Assembly: GCA_019055375.1 (NCBI GenBank)
Contig: JAHQIW010007310.1
Coordinates: 248,001 to 312,000 of the forward strand
Origin: Parelaphostrongylus tenuis
Lineage: Eukaryota > Nematoda > Chromadorea > Rhabditida > Metastrongylidae
Length of the DNA: 64,000 nucleotides
Direction: 5' to 3'
Shown: in pieces, positions 33,967 through 46,760 of the stretch
How the letters are laid out: the number at the start of each line of letters is the position of its first letter
Numbering within the stretch: position 1 is the first letter of the stretch
Made by a program: the position numbers and the translations under genes
The notes under the pieces: model-generated
What the model was told of the DNA's origin: nothing
The model's input: the letters and a program-made list of their open reading frames with translations, nothing else
The model's database searches: none

Positions 33967-36900
33967 CTATACAGAGTAGTCGAAACCGAACTATTTACAC
34001 TCAACATACGGTGAAAGAGGCACCGTGGCGTTTTTTTTTAGAGTGAATGACTGTCAGTAATTGTTTGCTTTCTTACTGCTCATAAGCCAGAGTTTCCGAA
34101 ACGTTTGCTGTTGTGGAATAAATGTTAGTCTATCAATTTTTCTTGAAGCCATCAGAAGCACAGTAATGGTGATCAGTTCCCAATTAATGGGATTTAGTTA
34201 GTGGAGTTATTAAATATCTATGCAGCACTATTCAGATGTAGTGTACTATCACTTTCGAGCGTATCTCATACAAGCAGTATGCCAGAAAACACTAAGAAAA
34301 GTGAGAGATGAAATATTTGTGCATGGAGTCTGTGGGTGGCCGATTCCCTGTCTCTAAATCTCAGTCGCAGCTACAACGGAGTGGTATGTAGCTTCCATCG
34401 ATACGGGCATGGTTTTTTGCTTAATCTGTCGTACTGAACTAATCAAGATCTTTGTCACTTCGGGCATAAGAACTTGACGTCATGCTTGTATAGGAGAATG
34501 TTGAGGCACTGACTTTCTTCTATGAATAGGATCCCACAAGTTAATTCGTAATCCAGATGTGCACACAGTTATATCTACTATGTTACGAATGAATGGGAAT
34601 GCGTTAATCAATCGTAAGGGATTAATGAACGCCAAGCGTCATATGGTTTATCATTTTATGATTCAAAGAAAAAAGAAACAATTTTTGTAATTCTTAGAAT
34701 GGAGCTATGAGCTTGTCATAACGATGGCGGCTGATGATGGCGAATGAACGAGGGATAAGCAGCACTTTGTAAAAGCGTATTCTCTCGGGAAAGGCCGGAG
34801 GGCGTACATCCGGCTGCCAGTGGTTCCCGACTACCGTAATCGAAAACGCCCGCGAAATTAGTGCTGGCAGGACTTCTTTACAATTTCCTGTTTCATTTCT
34901 CATTTGAATTATAAGTTTTGAAAATGATCCATTTCCTAGAGTTGATTTTCGATGATGTATGAATATTTGATGCTTGCTATAATATACAATTTTGACGTGA
35001 GAAGATTCCTTCTTTCTATGGTATAAACGCCGTTCATCATCATTATCATTTTATTACCACTTGATGGATATGTTCGCACTGCTCCGACACGACAGTGTAC
35101 GCTGCAGATGGTCCATCATTACGATGATGGACATATCAATGATATGCTCGAGTTTTATAGTAAAAATTACCTCTAATCAAGGTTAGTAAAAAAACTGCTT
35201 ATGTTATTGATATAGTGAGGGATCGAATTCAAATTATTTCAAATCTTAAATGGACCTCTACATCAATTTTTTGTGTAAGCTAGGTTTATTATGCTCTTTT
35301 TCCCATAGCTCCGCTCTTTATTTTTTATAACTTTCCTGGTTTCCATGAAAGGTTGTGAAGGCGAGGGACATTGAGGGCTTGCAACAAACCTGCTTAGCGC
35401 AGCAGAAGAGATCATACGTGTGACTTCATGTGCATTGCAAGGCACTTCTGACTCAGCGAGCTATACATACAATCCGAATTTCATTAGGCAGGACTCGCCT
35501 TATTTACTTGTGACCAACTAATGTCGTGAAAAGCATCCTTCCTGAAACTTGCGTCTAATTAGCATTATTCCTCGACAAACTAATGCAAAAATCAGTTCAA
35601 GTGTCCACCTCACTCATGTAAACCCCCATTGTTTACCTGTTTTTATGTCGAGAGTCACTCACGCAATGTCACACACTATGAATAGTGGACATTACTCAGA
35701 CTAGAAAATAATACCGAGACAAAAGCGTTATCATTTGTGATGTTCGAGCTTCTATTCAGTACCTGATTTTTGATAATTATGCAAATTCAAAAAACTTCAA
35801 AAATTTTCTCACCGACGTTTTGGACACGTGCCCCAACTTCTCACTAGCACCTTATATTCGGCAGCATTATGCCTTTCTGTCTCAGATGGCCCTACCGTTT
35901 CGTCAATCTATCCGTCACCACACGTTTTATAAGAAGTCAGGTAAATTCGTCTATTACATGTATCAAATCAGTATTGTTATTTAAAAGTAATATGAACCCC
36001 CGATCTTCATACTGAATACCGAATACATGCGTAAGATTATTGTTATGGAACTTCTTGAAGAAAGATTGGAAAGCAAAAATGGAATGAAGTCGTTGCTCTG
36101 AAGTTTCTCTTTTCGTTGTTTACAAGACTTCTTTTCGTGTACTATTTTCTCACATTCTATTTGCAGTTTTTACCTTTTTTGATTTGAATAGACTTGTGCA
36201 AGCGTACTTCATTTAGTATGGAGTACCGGAAACTTCTCTGATGGTATTTTTTATGGATTGAGAAATGTAATAAAAACAATTTGGTCTCTGGCAGTTTCAT
36301 CAACTTAATCGTTGATTCAGCAACTTTGATACAAAGATCAAAACTTTACAAGTGTTTGAAGATACCAGCTGGAAAGTTCAGATAGATAGGTGGCTAGCAT
36401 TTAAGTAATTGTATGTAACTGCCAGTGACCTTGTTTAACCGTAAACGATGCAGTTATTTTGGATACCTTTTAGTTAACATCCGAAACGTAACGGCATTAA
36501 TATTATTTCTCATTTGTACTTGAAAAGCCTAGAGGTTCATGGGCACAGCGGCTGGAGGTACTCTCAAGTGGTTCTATTTGACATCCAAGACTAACCAGGA
36601 CCTCCATCCTTTCGTCAGCGCAGATTGGTTCTCAACTCATTCGGCAAAAGAAGAAGCGTTAACCATCGATGAGCCATTAAAAATGACTGTAATTGCCGCA
36701 CCTGATATGCATCAATCACCTCTGCGATGCTACGATTGGAATTCAATGCATTGCTAATCTTTAAAGCGCTGATTAATGTCGAGCGCTGCTCCCTCTAGCT
36801 AACTATACAAAAATAAGCTAACGATGGTGTTTTTAGAGTACAGCTTTGTTGACTCTAAGTCCAAAGACATGATTACACCTTTATTTTGTAACGACATCAA

Positions 36901-37334
36901 GGGATGTAACTTTCCATTTTTTCTTTTCTATTCTATTTTCTTAATTGTTAGCTTTGTTATTGTGAGTGCATCACTGGAGATACAGTTGCAAAAGGGCGTG
37001 ACACCAAAAACACTACGTGTCAAAATGTTCATCCGTCTGAGAAATCACTCGTTCACTACAGGAGTTCCCCATTTCCATTTTTTTTATTATTTGAATTTCC
37101 TCTCTTATTACATAAATTTGCCACTCCTTTATTACTTCATCTCACCGTTCATGAAGCAGTCTTCAGCAAACATTTACTTACCGTGAGGCTTTTCTGTTTT
37201 CTCTTTTTTCACTGTTTTTCCCTTTTCTCTCTCTCTCGGACTCACTTTCTCTCACTTTCTCTCTCTCTCTCTCTATCCATATTTTTTCATCGCTTTCCCA
37301 TTCCTTCACGCCCTCGCTGATGATGATTTTGCAG
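33967..37334. other. No supported gene
   Basis: AT-rich sequence. I saw a short inverted repeat near 35,112-35,133 (GTCCATCATTACGATGATGGAC) and nothing that could be assigned to a family. Confidence 0.4.
37190..37280 (+). repeat. Polypyrimidine (TC)n tract
   Basis: TTTTCTCTCTCTCTCGG, then CACTTTCTCTCTCTCTCTCT; a ~90-bp C/T-rich run 55-145 bp upstream of the next candidate exon. Confidence 0.85.
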
Positions 37335-37585
37335 GATGATCATTTCAAATGAGCGGGTTCTGTCTAGCGGACAAGTGTGGATCGGACTGACAAGCCTGTG
37401 TATGCAAATTTTGCCGCCAGTCTTTTCATGTTGCGATTTTGACGGCATCACTGAGAAATGGCTAAAATTACCCATGGGACTAAAATCTATTAGAAATGTT
37501 TCAACGGCAAAGCTGCCTTGTCAACGGCAGGAAGAAGCGCGATTCCATTCTATCTTCAAATTATTCGACTTAGATAGAAATGGAT
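37335..37585 (+). CDS. Candidate exon with an EF-hand-like half motif
   Basis: TTTTGCAG precedes 83 open codons ending in T|GTGAGT. The last residues are RFHSIFKLFDLDRNG, matching the first helix and first half of an EF-hand loop (DLDRNG). An ATG at 37483 gives the alternative start MGLKSIRNVSTAKLP. The upstream half is less convincing. I could not find the exon that would finish the loop, so a calcium-binding protein is only an inference. Confidence 0.35.
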
Positions 37586-38132
37586 GTGAGTAAGGTGACC
37601 TGGCGTTGAGAACGGCGTACAACATCGTGGGGATAATCGAGAGAGAACATAAGGATTTTTCGTGTTAACTCGCTTTCGAAAGACACTTGAATCCTTTTCG
37701 TTGAGTTATATTGAATGACTTTATCTCACTTACAAAAATCTGTTAGTAAACATACTTCTTGAATTTGCGCTCTATCCAACTGTGCAAAAAAAAAAACAGT
37801 GGCCAATGATTGCTACAAAAAAGGCTACATTGATAAAAATTACGGTTATGCAATATCATTCACATTACTACTCGATAGTGTTGAATCGTACTTGCTTCGG
37901 TTTTACATTGAACGTTATCTCTTCTCCTTCAGGAATCCTCCACAACGATCCGTCATCAATTGAGCTTTGCCGTCGGAGCTTCTGAAGGGTTCGGTGCAGC
38001 GAATTTGAATTCTAAAGTTGTTTCACAAGTTTTCTGAAAGTTTCGTAGAGTTTAGTCAATGTTACCAATGTTTCCGATGGAAGAATGCTCAACATAATGT
38101 TTGGAAAGGACATTAAGATCTTCCCATAAAAT

Positions 38133-38521
38133 TTATTGCCTACACCTTTCGCATTGAGCAAACAAAACCTCAAATGTCTCATTGATTCGATCATTGACAC
38201 AGACTGGATCCAATTCCGTACCATTACCGGCAGAAACTTTTCGTTTACGGAGTGCTGATGCCTCAATATTAAGATCTGAGGCAGAACACTTGGGTCCGCT
38301 ATGCGTAGCACACTTTCTTGTCACCTGACGAGGCGAAGATGTCCAGTCAGCGGAATGATAATGACGATGAGTTTCCGGAACTTCCGAGCAGTATGGATAT
38401 CGACGATATGGAATGAATGGAATGGCTGGCGTCGCAACCAATGGATAAATCCGAGGAGTCTTGTGATAGCGAGCATGAGAAATTACGAATGGATCCGGAT
38501 ATGGTGGTGGACGTTGAGAAG
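38133..38521 (-). CDS. Candidate terminal exon of an unidentified gene
   Basis: A strong acceptor (ACAATTTTCAG) is followed by about 128 open codons and TAA. The peptide is proline/tyrosine-rich at first (SQRPPPYPDPFVISHARYHK), then basic (EASALRKRKVSAGN), ending ETFEVLFAQCERCRQ. The opposite strand has a shorter coding-like frame broken by TGA, so strand assignment is not certain. I do not recognise a family; no upstream exon was linked. Confidence 0.4.
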
Positions 38522-38907
38522 CTGAAAATTGTTCAAATTTGACTTTTATTAAAAAGTGAATTTGACAAAAGTTAGTTAAAAACATTGTATCTAAAACGCT
38601 TAAGGTTGACGGAGTCGTGACCACTGACAAATGAGCAGTTCGCTTGCTCGAAAAAATAATGAATCCTTTCACATAATCCTTTTCTGGAAAACAAATTTCT
38701 AGGATCACTATATCTGCTCAAAACTATTCGCTTGCTTATTTCAAGCAATTTTTATGACTAATCCGATTTCAGGGTGTATATTAGCGAGTATTCCTGCTAG
38801 TATTACTATAATATTCGTGATGTGTGGTAACAGTATGAGGTGTAACAGTACTATTACTAGTTAGTAATGAATAGCAGTGACTATTGAAAAGAAGAGTATT
38901 TCCGACA

Positions 38908-39130
38908 ATGTTGAGTGATATGCAAAACTTTGAGTCTCAAGTGGGAGCTGAGTTCTCGTTTCATCCTTTTTGGGAGTGTATGTTGACTGTTCGTTGCTGA
39001 CAGAATCGATACTTGTATTGCAGAAAGAGTAGTTTTAGGACAGCGGTGCCTCATTATTGTAGAGGTTACCTAGCACACGCTCTCGCAATGGGGGTGACAC
39101 GGGTTCTGCTCTCGCTCGAGGTGTGTTTTA
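38908..39130. repeat. SINE-1 head-to-head pair
   Basis: Left arm reversed: GTTGAGTGATATGCAAAACT, then AGTGGGAGCTGAGTTCTCG. Right arm forward: GCCTCATTATTGTAGAGGTT, then GACACGGGTTCTGCTCTCGC. Confidence 0.75.
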
Positions 39131-39219
39131 CAAATCATCCTAGACTTTTGGGCGACCTATGTGGGCACAGAAATGTTTTACAGTATATCGCATGCTTCTT
39201 TAAGCTCATCACCTACATC

Positions 39220-39845
39220 TCTAAGTTCTACGTCTTTAAATCTGGAGTTCCTAAGTGCAGTATCTCTAGCTTCTCCTCTCCTCCTCTTTAACCTGTAATA
39301 TCTAAGTCCCGGGCCGTTAAGTTCAATAATTCCCGAGACCGTCTATTTTCATACCTCCGCACTTATAAATAATTCACTATTTTCCTTCATGAGCGAGACA
39401 CGAGATTGTATTAGATTATTTATTTGCAGAGCTAACATTTTAGCTGATTTCACTTTGTTCAGAACCAGAAATGATCAAGTTGACTGCAACCTAGTCAGCT
39501 AAATCCCTACATACCCCACAGAAAAATTAATAGACCTAAATTCTTATCGCACAGGAAGCAAAACACCTTTTCCACACTGATCGATTTTTATGAGTCTTCC
39601 ACTACATATTACATGTCCGTAGTTTTGAGCTCAGTATCCGTAAATCCTAGAGCTCCAAGCCTTGCTTTTCTATCTCCGCCGTCTCTAACAGCAAGATTTC
39701 TAATTCCCAGATCTATGAAGGAATTGCCCTTAATTTCCAGATTTTTATAATCCTACTCCCTCAGCCCTAAGTTTCCAGCTCCTCCGTCTCTAATTTATCA
39801 CATCCCATAATTCAACGTTTCTAACGCCAGCGTCTCTGAACCCTA
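39220..39845. repeat. Degenerate ~15-bp minisatellite, block 1
   Basis: Recurring words such as CTCCGTCTCTAA, CTTCTCCTCTCC, GTCTCTAACAGC and CGTTTCTAACGCC at about 15-bp steps. The consensus is roughly GTCTCTAAYTCCTAC. It is interrupted at about 39,330-39,590. Confidence 0.6.
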
Positions 39846-40554
39846 TTTATATCACACATCGGCATGATGGTTGAATACTATCTTACAAGGTTTCGTATTT
39901 TGAAAACATGCGCTAGATTGGTATATCTTCTCTAAAACTATAAGCTGATGCTTCCGGGATTTTGCCTTGTTTAGAGTGTAGACGTGCTATATCACACCAT
40001 TTAGTATTATTCAACTAATATTTCTGTTTTGCGAAAATCTAAGATGCATAGGTGGAGCGGGTAGACCATTTTGTGCCCTCATAAAATAATTTTGGATGAA
40101 AAGTTGAAAAGCCGACAAAATGCGACAACCCTGAGGTGGTAGTGAGGTTCTTCGAGCATGAGTCAAAAGCATCGGCATGAAAAATTCATGAGGTTTTTGA
40201 ATAAATAGCAAGAGTCCAGGAATGAATAGAAGGGGAGAATGTGTGAACAGGGCAAATCATATGGCATCTTATTTTAGAATTATTTTCCAGTTTAAGCAAG
40301 ATTTATCATTCGTGAACTGTGTGTGTGACATTTCCCGCATAAGTAGTTAGAAGGCGGGCTATATATAATATGTAGACATGTGATATGATGTCTAGAGTAG
40401 GTTATCGCCAAATATAGTGATTTTGATTGAATAAATATATATGGTATAGTTTAGAACTCCTAAACTTTACGGAAGAGGAAGTAACCTCAGCCATTGAGTT
40501 CGAAGATGTACGTTGCGCAACTCTCTAAAAAAGGAGAGTTAGTAAGATTGTTTC

Positions 40555-40930
40555 TAAGTGAGACGTCTCGAAGTCCTGTATTTCTATTGTCAGCGTCTAT
40601 AACTCCTACTTACCAAATTACGGGGTCTCTAATCCTTACAGTTCTAAGTCTCTGGCTCACTACGTGTGTAACCCGTGAGTCTTTGAGCTTGATGTTCCTC
40701 ACTCTTACGTCTCTAACTATTGCTTTTCTAATCGTACTTCTCTGACTCCTACCGCTTCAAATTCGTTGTCTCTACTACTAAGGTCCTTGACCCCACATCT
40801 CAAAGTCCTAAATCTCTAAATCCTGCGTTCCCAAGTGTTACGTTTCTAAGTTCAAAACTTTGTTTCCAGGGTCTGCAATTAATTGGATTTCTAAGAAGAG
40901 CGTGGAATTCCTACGTCTTTAATTTATATG
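40555..40930. repeat. Degenerate ~15-bp minisatellite, block 2
   Basis: Clearer than block 1: GTCTATAACTCCTAC, GGTCTCTAATCCTTAC, CGTCTCTAACTATTGC, TCTCTGACTCCTACC, ATCTCTAAATCCTGCG and GTTTCTAAGTTC follow one another. Frames through it are repeat artefacts. Confidence 0.7.
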
Positions 40931-43686
40931 AAGGTGAATTTGAATTTGTATGGTCAACTCTTCACCACCCTATATAGCTAGAAAAGTTGAAACCTAATGG
41001 TAAATAGGAGAAACGGTTGTAAAACTCTGAATCCTTCATCAAGTGCACTCCCTTGAGTTCTAAGGCAAGAACAGAAGAGGTTGCCAGCGCTAAAAAAGAT
41101 CAAAAGTTTGGAATAAAAGGTTTAAAAGGAGTAAATTGGATTTCTAGGGCTTTGCTAATAAATACGATTCAAGAAATGTTTTACTTACAAAGCGTGAGAA
41201 GTTAGATCTTGGGTAAAAGGTTTTGTTGGATGTAAATCGCCTTCAAAACGCATCTACCTAGGTATCACACAGACTTAATGTAAAGTAGCCTCCGGAATCT
41301 TTTATAAACAATACCTTCACCTGCACATTAAGAATTTCAAGTATAGAGCACTTTTCTGACTGTGTTGAGTCAATACTAGACAACTTATGAAGGAATCGGA
41401 CGCTATCATGCCGTATCCAGTCGAGTATCAAAGGAGCACTCAGCAGAGTAACCCCTTTATTCGAATGGATCCACAACTACGCTATACTGGTATGGAGAGA
41501 ATAATATCTTATCACTGCGATCTAGTCGCCTTTCGTTGGGAACAAAAGGATATTGGATCTGACTAACATAAACTGATGTAACTCTTGGTATTGATAAATC
41601 CTTCAGTTATGCGCTATAGATTTGACATCACCAAGAATAGGTTGAAGGTGACTGAACGTATAGTGGATCTACGGAGTTACTTGCTGATACGTAAAATTAT
41701 CATGTCAGTGCTGCTATTCTCCCAGACAGCTATGGTAGTAATTTGCTATAGATGTATCGGGTATAAAGGATGGTGAACTCGGGCGAGGAATAGAACCTGC
41801 GACCACGTGTATATTGCGAGACACCTCGAAATAATGCTCTACACAACTCTGTGGCTTTGATAAGTTCGTAAAAATTCACTTAATTCATAAGGCCGGTAAT
41901 CACATCTACTATGCAGGTCTCAATACTTCTTGTGTTTGATTCGGTCCTTAACACAGATTTTCAGATTCTTTGAGCGATGATTATACTACTGCTTGAGAGC
42001 TCTGCCTTTTGATGAATGCCGTAGAATGCTGAGCGAGTGAAATCCCCTTCCATTCTCCAAAAATTACCGAGCCAGGGAATTCCTAGGTGATCTCAAGAGA
42101 GAGGGGAAGGGGAATATTTGTAACCATTGGTACGAAAGATAAATGTGAAGAAAACGATTAGGGTATAAGAGGTACATGGTTCGCTCGGTAGATAGCCTGA
42201 TGGACCATGAAAATTGGAATTGAAATTTTTTGCTACTTATTATTATTTAGTGCCTCAAACGTGATCAAGGAGCACTTGAAGTTATGAATAAAGTCCAGAT
42301 GTTTTTGCAACACACTAAAAGGAATTTGCAATAGCAAAAAAGGTTTTTTTGGCACAGCGTCATAACAAATCTACTGTTATTGTAAATAAATAAGCAAAAA
42401 ATATGTGGTAACTCACAGCTGTTCATGTGCTGAAACTAAAGGAAATTGGCCAAAGACTGAATCGCGAAGGCACACCTTGGACAAACAGCCGTCTGTGGCC
42501 GTGCTTGACTCACGCCCACTTTCGCGTCCAAAAAAACGGCACGAAATGCACGAGTTTCATAGGAGTTAAATCACGCGCTAGTGCAACTAAGGACCTTTTC
42601 CATATCACCTATACTTGACAATCACGAGAGCATATTGATTTTTCAAACAAATAAATCTTTTTGCCCTAATAGAAGAGAAAAATTGTTTACTTGTCTACGT
42701 TCAGTCTACGCTCCAGTTATTCCTATACTTATAAGGGACGTATCAACGAACTCGTTCCGTCTACGACGGACACCAAGGTTACTTAATGGTCTTCAAACTC
42801 TGGGGGAGCATAAATCATATGAAATTTTTCGCAATCTCCATTGATTTTTACTGTGCTTAATGAGAGGATAACTATTAAAGAGTCACCAAGCTTTAACCTG
42901 GGAAAGGCTTACTCGTGCTTAGTTTTGTAATTTGCAAAGTCAAAGGCCATCACAAGTGCTCTAATAGCAGCCTAGCCAAGCGATCAAATTTTTTCCAAAC
43001 AAGCAATAACCGGCTAGTGCATGCAATAGTTAAAGACGATTATCTTAGAGCTCAAAGAGGACCATAATTCGTAAGCACTGAATGTGTCTCTGAACAGAAG
43101 GCTGCATTATGTGAAAGGCAACCATAAAATCATTATATGATATACATAGTGGCTCCAATGATGGACGCGTAACACCACATAAACTCGTTCAGTTTATAAC
43201 AATTGCAATGTAATCCCTCAAAGAAACATATTTGTAAGATGTTTGAAAGAATCCTCATAATGTTAGGGCTACACTAATTCTGTCGCTTAGTTTTAGCGGC
43301 ATGTGCTCCCATGGTGAATCGTCATATAATTCAGAATCTCCACTTTGGCACTGCATTCTTTGAACTTCCTCATCGCAAGGAAAAAAAATCTCTCATCGGA
43401 AGAAAACCTGCGCTATGTACTGTTACCCTTTTACGATTAACAATCTGGAACTATTATGGAGGACTTATGGGGTTTCAGTTTGAAGAAAGGTGTTTGGGAT
43501 TTATAACGCAGACTGTCAAGTAAACTTAGAAATATACTTTGATATGAGGAAAAACCGGGCTATTATTGTAGTGAAGGTTGGTATTGACCTGTTGGACTAT
43601 TCTTTACATGTCGTTTCCTTCACATACATTCTTTTTTTCGCGATAAACGTCCGTCCTTTAATGTTTAAAATGGAAGCTTCAATCAA
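40931..43686. other. No supported gene
   Basis: Apart from the tRNA-like patch at 41.77 kb I can assign nothing here. Open stretches at 41.26-41.48 kb and 42.43-42.62 kb have no family signature. Confidence 0.4.
41766..41850 (-). repeat. Degenerate tRNA-like sequence
   Basis: On the minus strand GTGTAGAGCATTATTTCGAG is followed at tRNA-like distance by GGTTCTATTCCTCGCCC. It probably belongs to a SINE rather than a tRNA gene. Confidence 0.35.
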
Positions 43687-43906
43687 TCACCGCCTTTTCA
43701 TTGTAGAAACATAGACGACTGTTCCATAGTCTGTTCTACTCAAGAGGAGGTGGACGAGGGCATCACAATTCAAAAGAACAGTCAGAGTATCTAGTTCAGT
43801 AGTAGAATCAACACGACAAAGTCCGAATGGAAACTGAGTCCCATTGATAAATACGCAACCAAATTTTCCAAACGGTTGCTGTACTCCAAAGGGGCACTGA
43901 AGCCAA
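43687..43906 (-). CDS. Candidate terminal exon of an unidentified gene
   Basis: After the acceptor TTTTTACGTTAG the frame is open for 72 codons to a TGA. The peptide contains WLQCPFGVQQPFGKFGCVF and CRVDSTTELDTLTVLLNCDA. The amino-acid balance is coding-like, but the family is unknown. No partner exon was found. Confidence 0.35.
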
Positions 43907-44339
43907 CTAACGTAAAAATGTATCAGTATACTACCTCTCTTCTCATCGTTCATACATGAATACAGTACTTCCTAAAAACATGTACAGAACGGCCAAAAAT
44001 GTATGCATAGGAGAGGAGAAAAGGAAGAAATTTGGCACGAAAAATCGCAGCTGTCATTGTCTACGATACAACAGTCACTCGTGTTAGTTTGAATAATAAG
44101 GTTGTGCTCCAAAACAATTTTTGGAGTTCAAGTGAGATTCGTTCAAAACTGCCCTCTAAATGAAGCTAAGTCAGCAGCGCTATCAGAAAGTGGCTGAGAA
44201 CAAATGGTCTTGAAAATCGTGTGACACTTATTGAGCACTTATTTAAGAGCTCACACCGTCAGTTAGTCCGCAACCTCCTTTATGGTCAATTGTACAACTT
44301 AGGAAATTGTTAAATTGTCTAGCAATAAAGAACAAAAGC

Positions 44340-44625
44340 ATAAAACTCTCGGCGTTGACCAATCCTTGAGGGATGCGCCATGCTTCGTCTTCATTTTTCA
44401 ACTTTGTATGAAATGCCTATACTGTGGCTTGCGGTGGCCTCCCGCTAAACTGAGTCAGTGCTGCTTATCCTCCCAGACAAGTCTGAGACCAGTCTGGCAC
44501 CCATTTTGGCGACCCAGGAGTAATGGATGGCTTGGTGAGCCATGAGCGCGAGATTGGACTATTGACCTCGTGTGTGACGCAGAGCACCTCTAACCACTGC
44601 GCCACATGCTCATACCCCACACCTC
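44340..44625 (-). repeat. SINE-2 copy
   Basis: GTTGACCAATCCTTGAGGGA at the tail end, GAGTCAGTGCTGCTTATCCT in the body, and GAGCACCTCTAACCACTGCG at the tRNA-like head. Confidence 0.85.
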
Positions 44626-45789
44626 TCTAGTATTATGGGTGAGAATTGTATGAGTTTGGACTTAATATACCCAATATCGTCTAAAGCATGTGGAATTGAA
44701 TCTATTAACGAAACGTGTAAAGTACTTTGTGTTCTCACAAAAGAACATCTATATAGCAAATGCAATTTTTGACAAGACACTCCATTAGGTGAATGCAAAG
44801 CACGAAGTCACAACGACAATGATTTTAGTGTGCCTTTCTTGATTCTGGCATAGAAGCCAGAAATATCAGCTAGCAAAACTCGTGGAACGCTTTTGATAAG
44901 CGGAAAAAATCAACATTAAACCATAAAGCCGGTGTGACACACCTGTCGTTTATACCCTACCTGATTTTCTAACCTAACATGGAAAAGCGGATTCGAATGT
45001 TATCGATGATTTGTCAAATCAGGCAATTAATGTTACATAAGGTACATGCAACATCTAAAAAAGCTGAAGTTGCCAAAACGTCAACAGTCAATCAGTAACG
45101 ACATTAGGATAACCTCGTGTCAGTTCAGCAATGAATTCTCGGATATTTAATATATTTATTATTAACACCGAGGTTTAGGAAGAGTCGGCTCTTTGTATTT
45201 GGGGGTATATTGCTATTTACTTTTGCACCCCTTCTTCATATACCAACGTATCGTTTTTCATTCCAGGCATGGGCTCAATTCAGATATCACACATGATATA
45301 TAAAGGTTTATGAGTTGCGCGTAGCTTTTTACATGATCAAGCAAACAACTTCCGCACGACCTTCTAGACAGGTGAAACATAACCAGCAGAACAGTGTTGA
45401 ATAGTGACACCACATAGCATGATTTCCTTTTTTTGACAAGTGGGCTGCGAATAGGTCTACCGTGTGGTCAAACGAGGACTCTCCGTCTATTCTACTTGCA
45501 AACTCACTTTTTGTCAAATAAACCAAGCGGGCTCCTATAGAGCTCTTTGCTCTTCAATGAAACAAACAGATAATCCTTTGCAGGCAATTATTCTGAATTA
45601 GCTATAAGAAGGCATCTAGATTCTTGAAACCAAAACAATGAGAGAATTTGATATTTTAATCCAGAAGCGCACCGACCAAATTCAAAACCTACCGTATGCA
45701 CCGCATACAATGCATTTAGTGAGAAAACAGCGGCTACTTTGATGCCTGGCCAATATGATATGCCCCGCTTCAAATCACATCTCAGTAGT

Positions 45790-46760
45790 TGTAAGATAAA
45801 CTTTCAGAATCCATAACTGGCTTCGGACCAACAAGTCTACAGAGCCATCGAACAATTCAGAGAGGCTGAAGGGATTGACGACCGATCTCGAAATGGTTGT
45901 CCAACTAGCTCCTTTACTCCCGAAAACATTCAAAAGATCCGCTGCCAAGTTCAGCGAAATCCGTAGCGCTCGGTGCTTAGAATGGCAAGCTCGGAAACCA
46001 GCGGGTGGAGCGTCCGAAACATTGTCAAAAATAAGCTGAAGCTGAGCATCTACAAGAACTCCTGTGTTTATTTTATGGACAAAAAGTTAAAAGAAAAACG
46101 GCTTTCAAAGGTTTGCCAAGTGATTCGTTTTATAGCTGGTGCTCGTTTGTGAAAAGTCCTTCTCACGGATAAGAAGATAACCACGGTCGAACTGCTCCAT
46201 AGTCACGAAAATCGACCTCAACTCTTCAAGGAAGGTCAGCAGAAGTACACAGAGGCAAAAAACCATGGGTCGCTGCCAGTTTCCGCCTTGAGTGATGGTC
46301 TGAGACGGTATATGCGTCACCGGAAAGACACTGTTGGTCCGCACCAATAGAAACGTCAAAATCAACACCACCAGCTATCAGCAGTAAATTTTATAGGAAG
46401 TACTAAACCCTTTAACTACTTAATACTTTTACTTTGGCGCCGATGGATTTACGCTTCAGCAGGACTGGCTCTTACGCATTCGGCTCGTTGAACGATTGCC
46501 ATCTGTCAAGAAATGTTCCCGGCCTTTTGGGGTAAGGACATTTTGCCGCCGAACTCGTCGGGTCTTGACCCAATGGATGAGTCCGTGTGGCCAATAGTAA
46601 AGGAAGAAACTTCTGCTACTCACTACAGTACCATAGACACGCTCAAAACGACTTTGTTGTGCATTGAGGACGAAATTTCGGTGATAAAGTGAGCGAGCAT
46701 GGTTGAAAATTTATGCAAGCGACTTCGCAAATGTATAGAGGTTAGAGGAGGCAATCTTGA
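45790..46760 (+). pseudogene. Tc1-like transposase relic, nearly full length
   Basis: Fragments in order, in shifting frames: VYRAIEQFREAEGIDDRSRN, TPENIQKIRCQVQRNP, then KKLKEKRLSKV, LLTDKKITTVELLHSHENR (first catalytic Asp region), KINTTSYQQ, GFTLQQD (second Asp), KDILPPNSSGLDPMDESVWP (third acidic region) and STIDTLKTTL. This is the layout of a Tc1-family enzyme. Several stops and shifts make it dead. No clear terminal repeats were found. Confidence 0.75.

Noticed and set aside
36539..36757. 72-codon plus frame beginning MGTAAGGTLKWFYLTSK
   Set aside because: Composition is fair but I see no splice context, family motif or partner exon.
40455..40507. Short exon LLNFTEEEVTSAIEFED with GT donor, as the partner of the EF-hand-like exon
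   Set aside because: Joining the phases would create a stop codon; 17 codons alone are too few.
39220..40930. Telomere-like or CRISPR-like array
   Set aside because: The unit is not TTAGGC, repeats are degenerate and there are no unique spacers.
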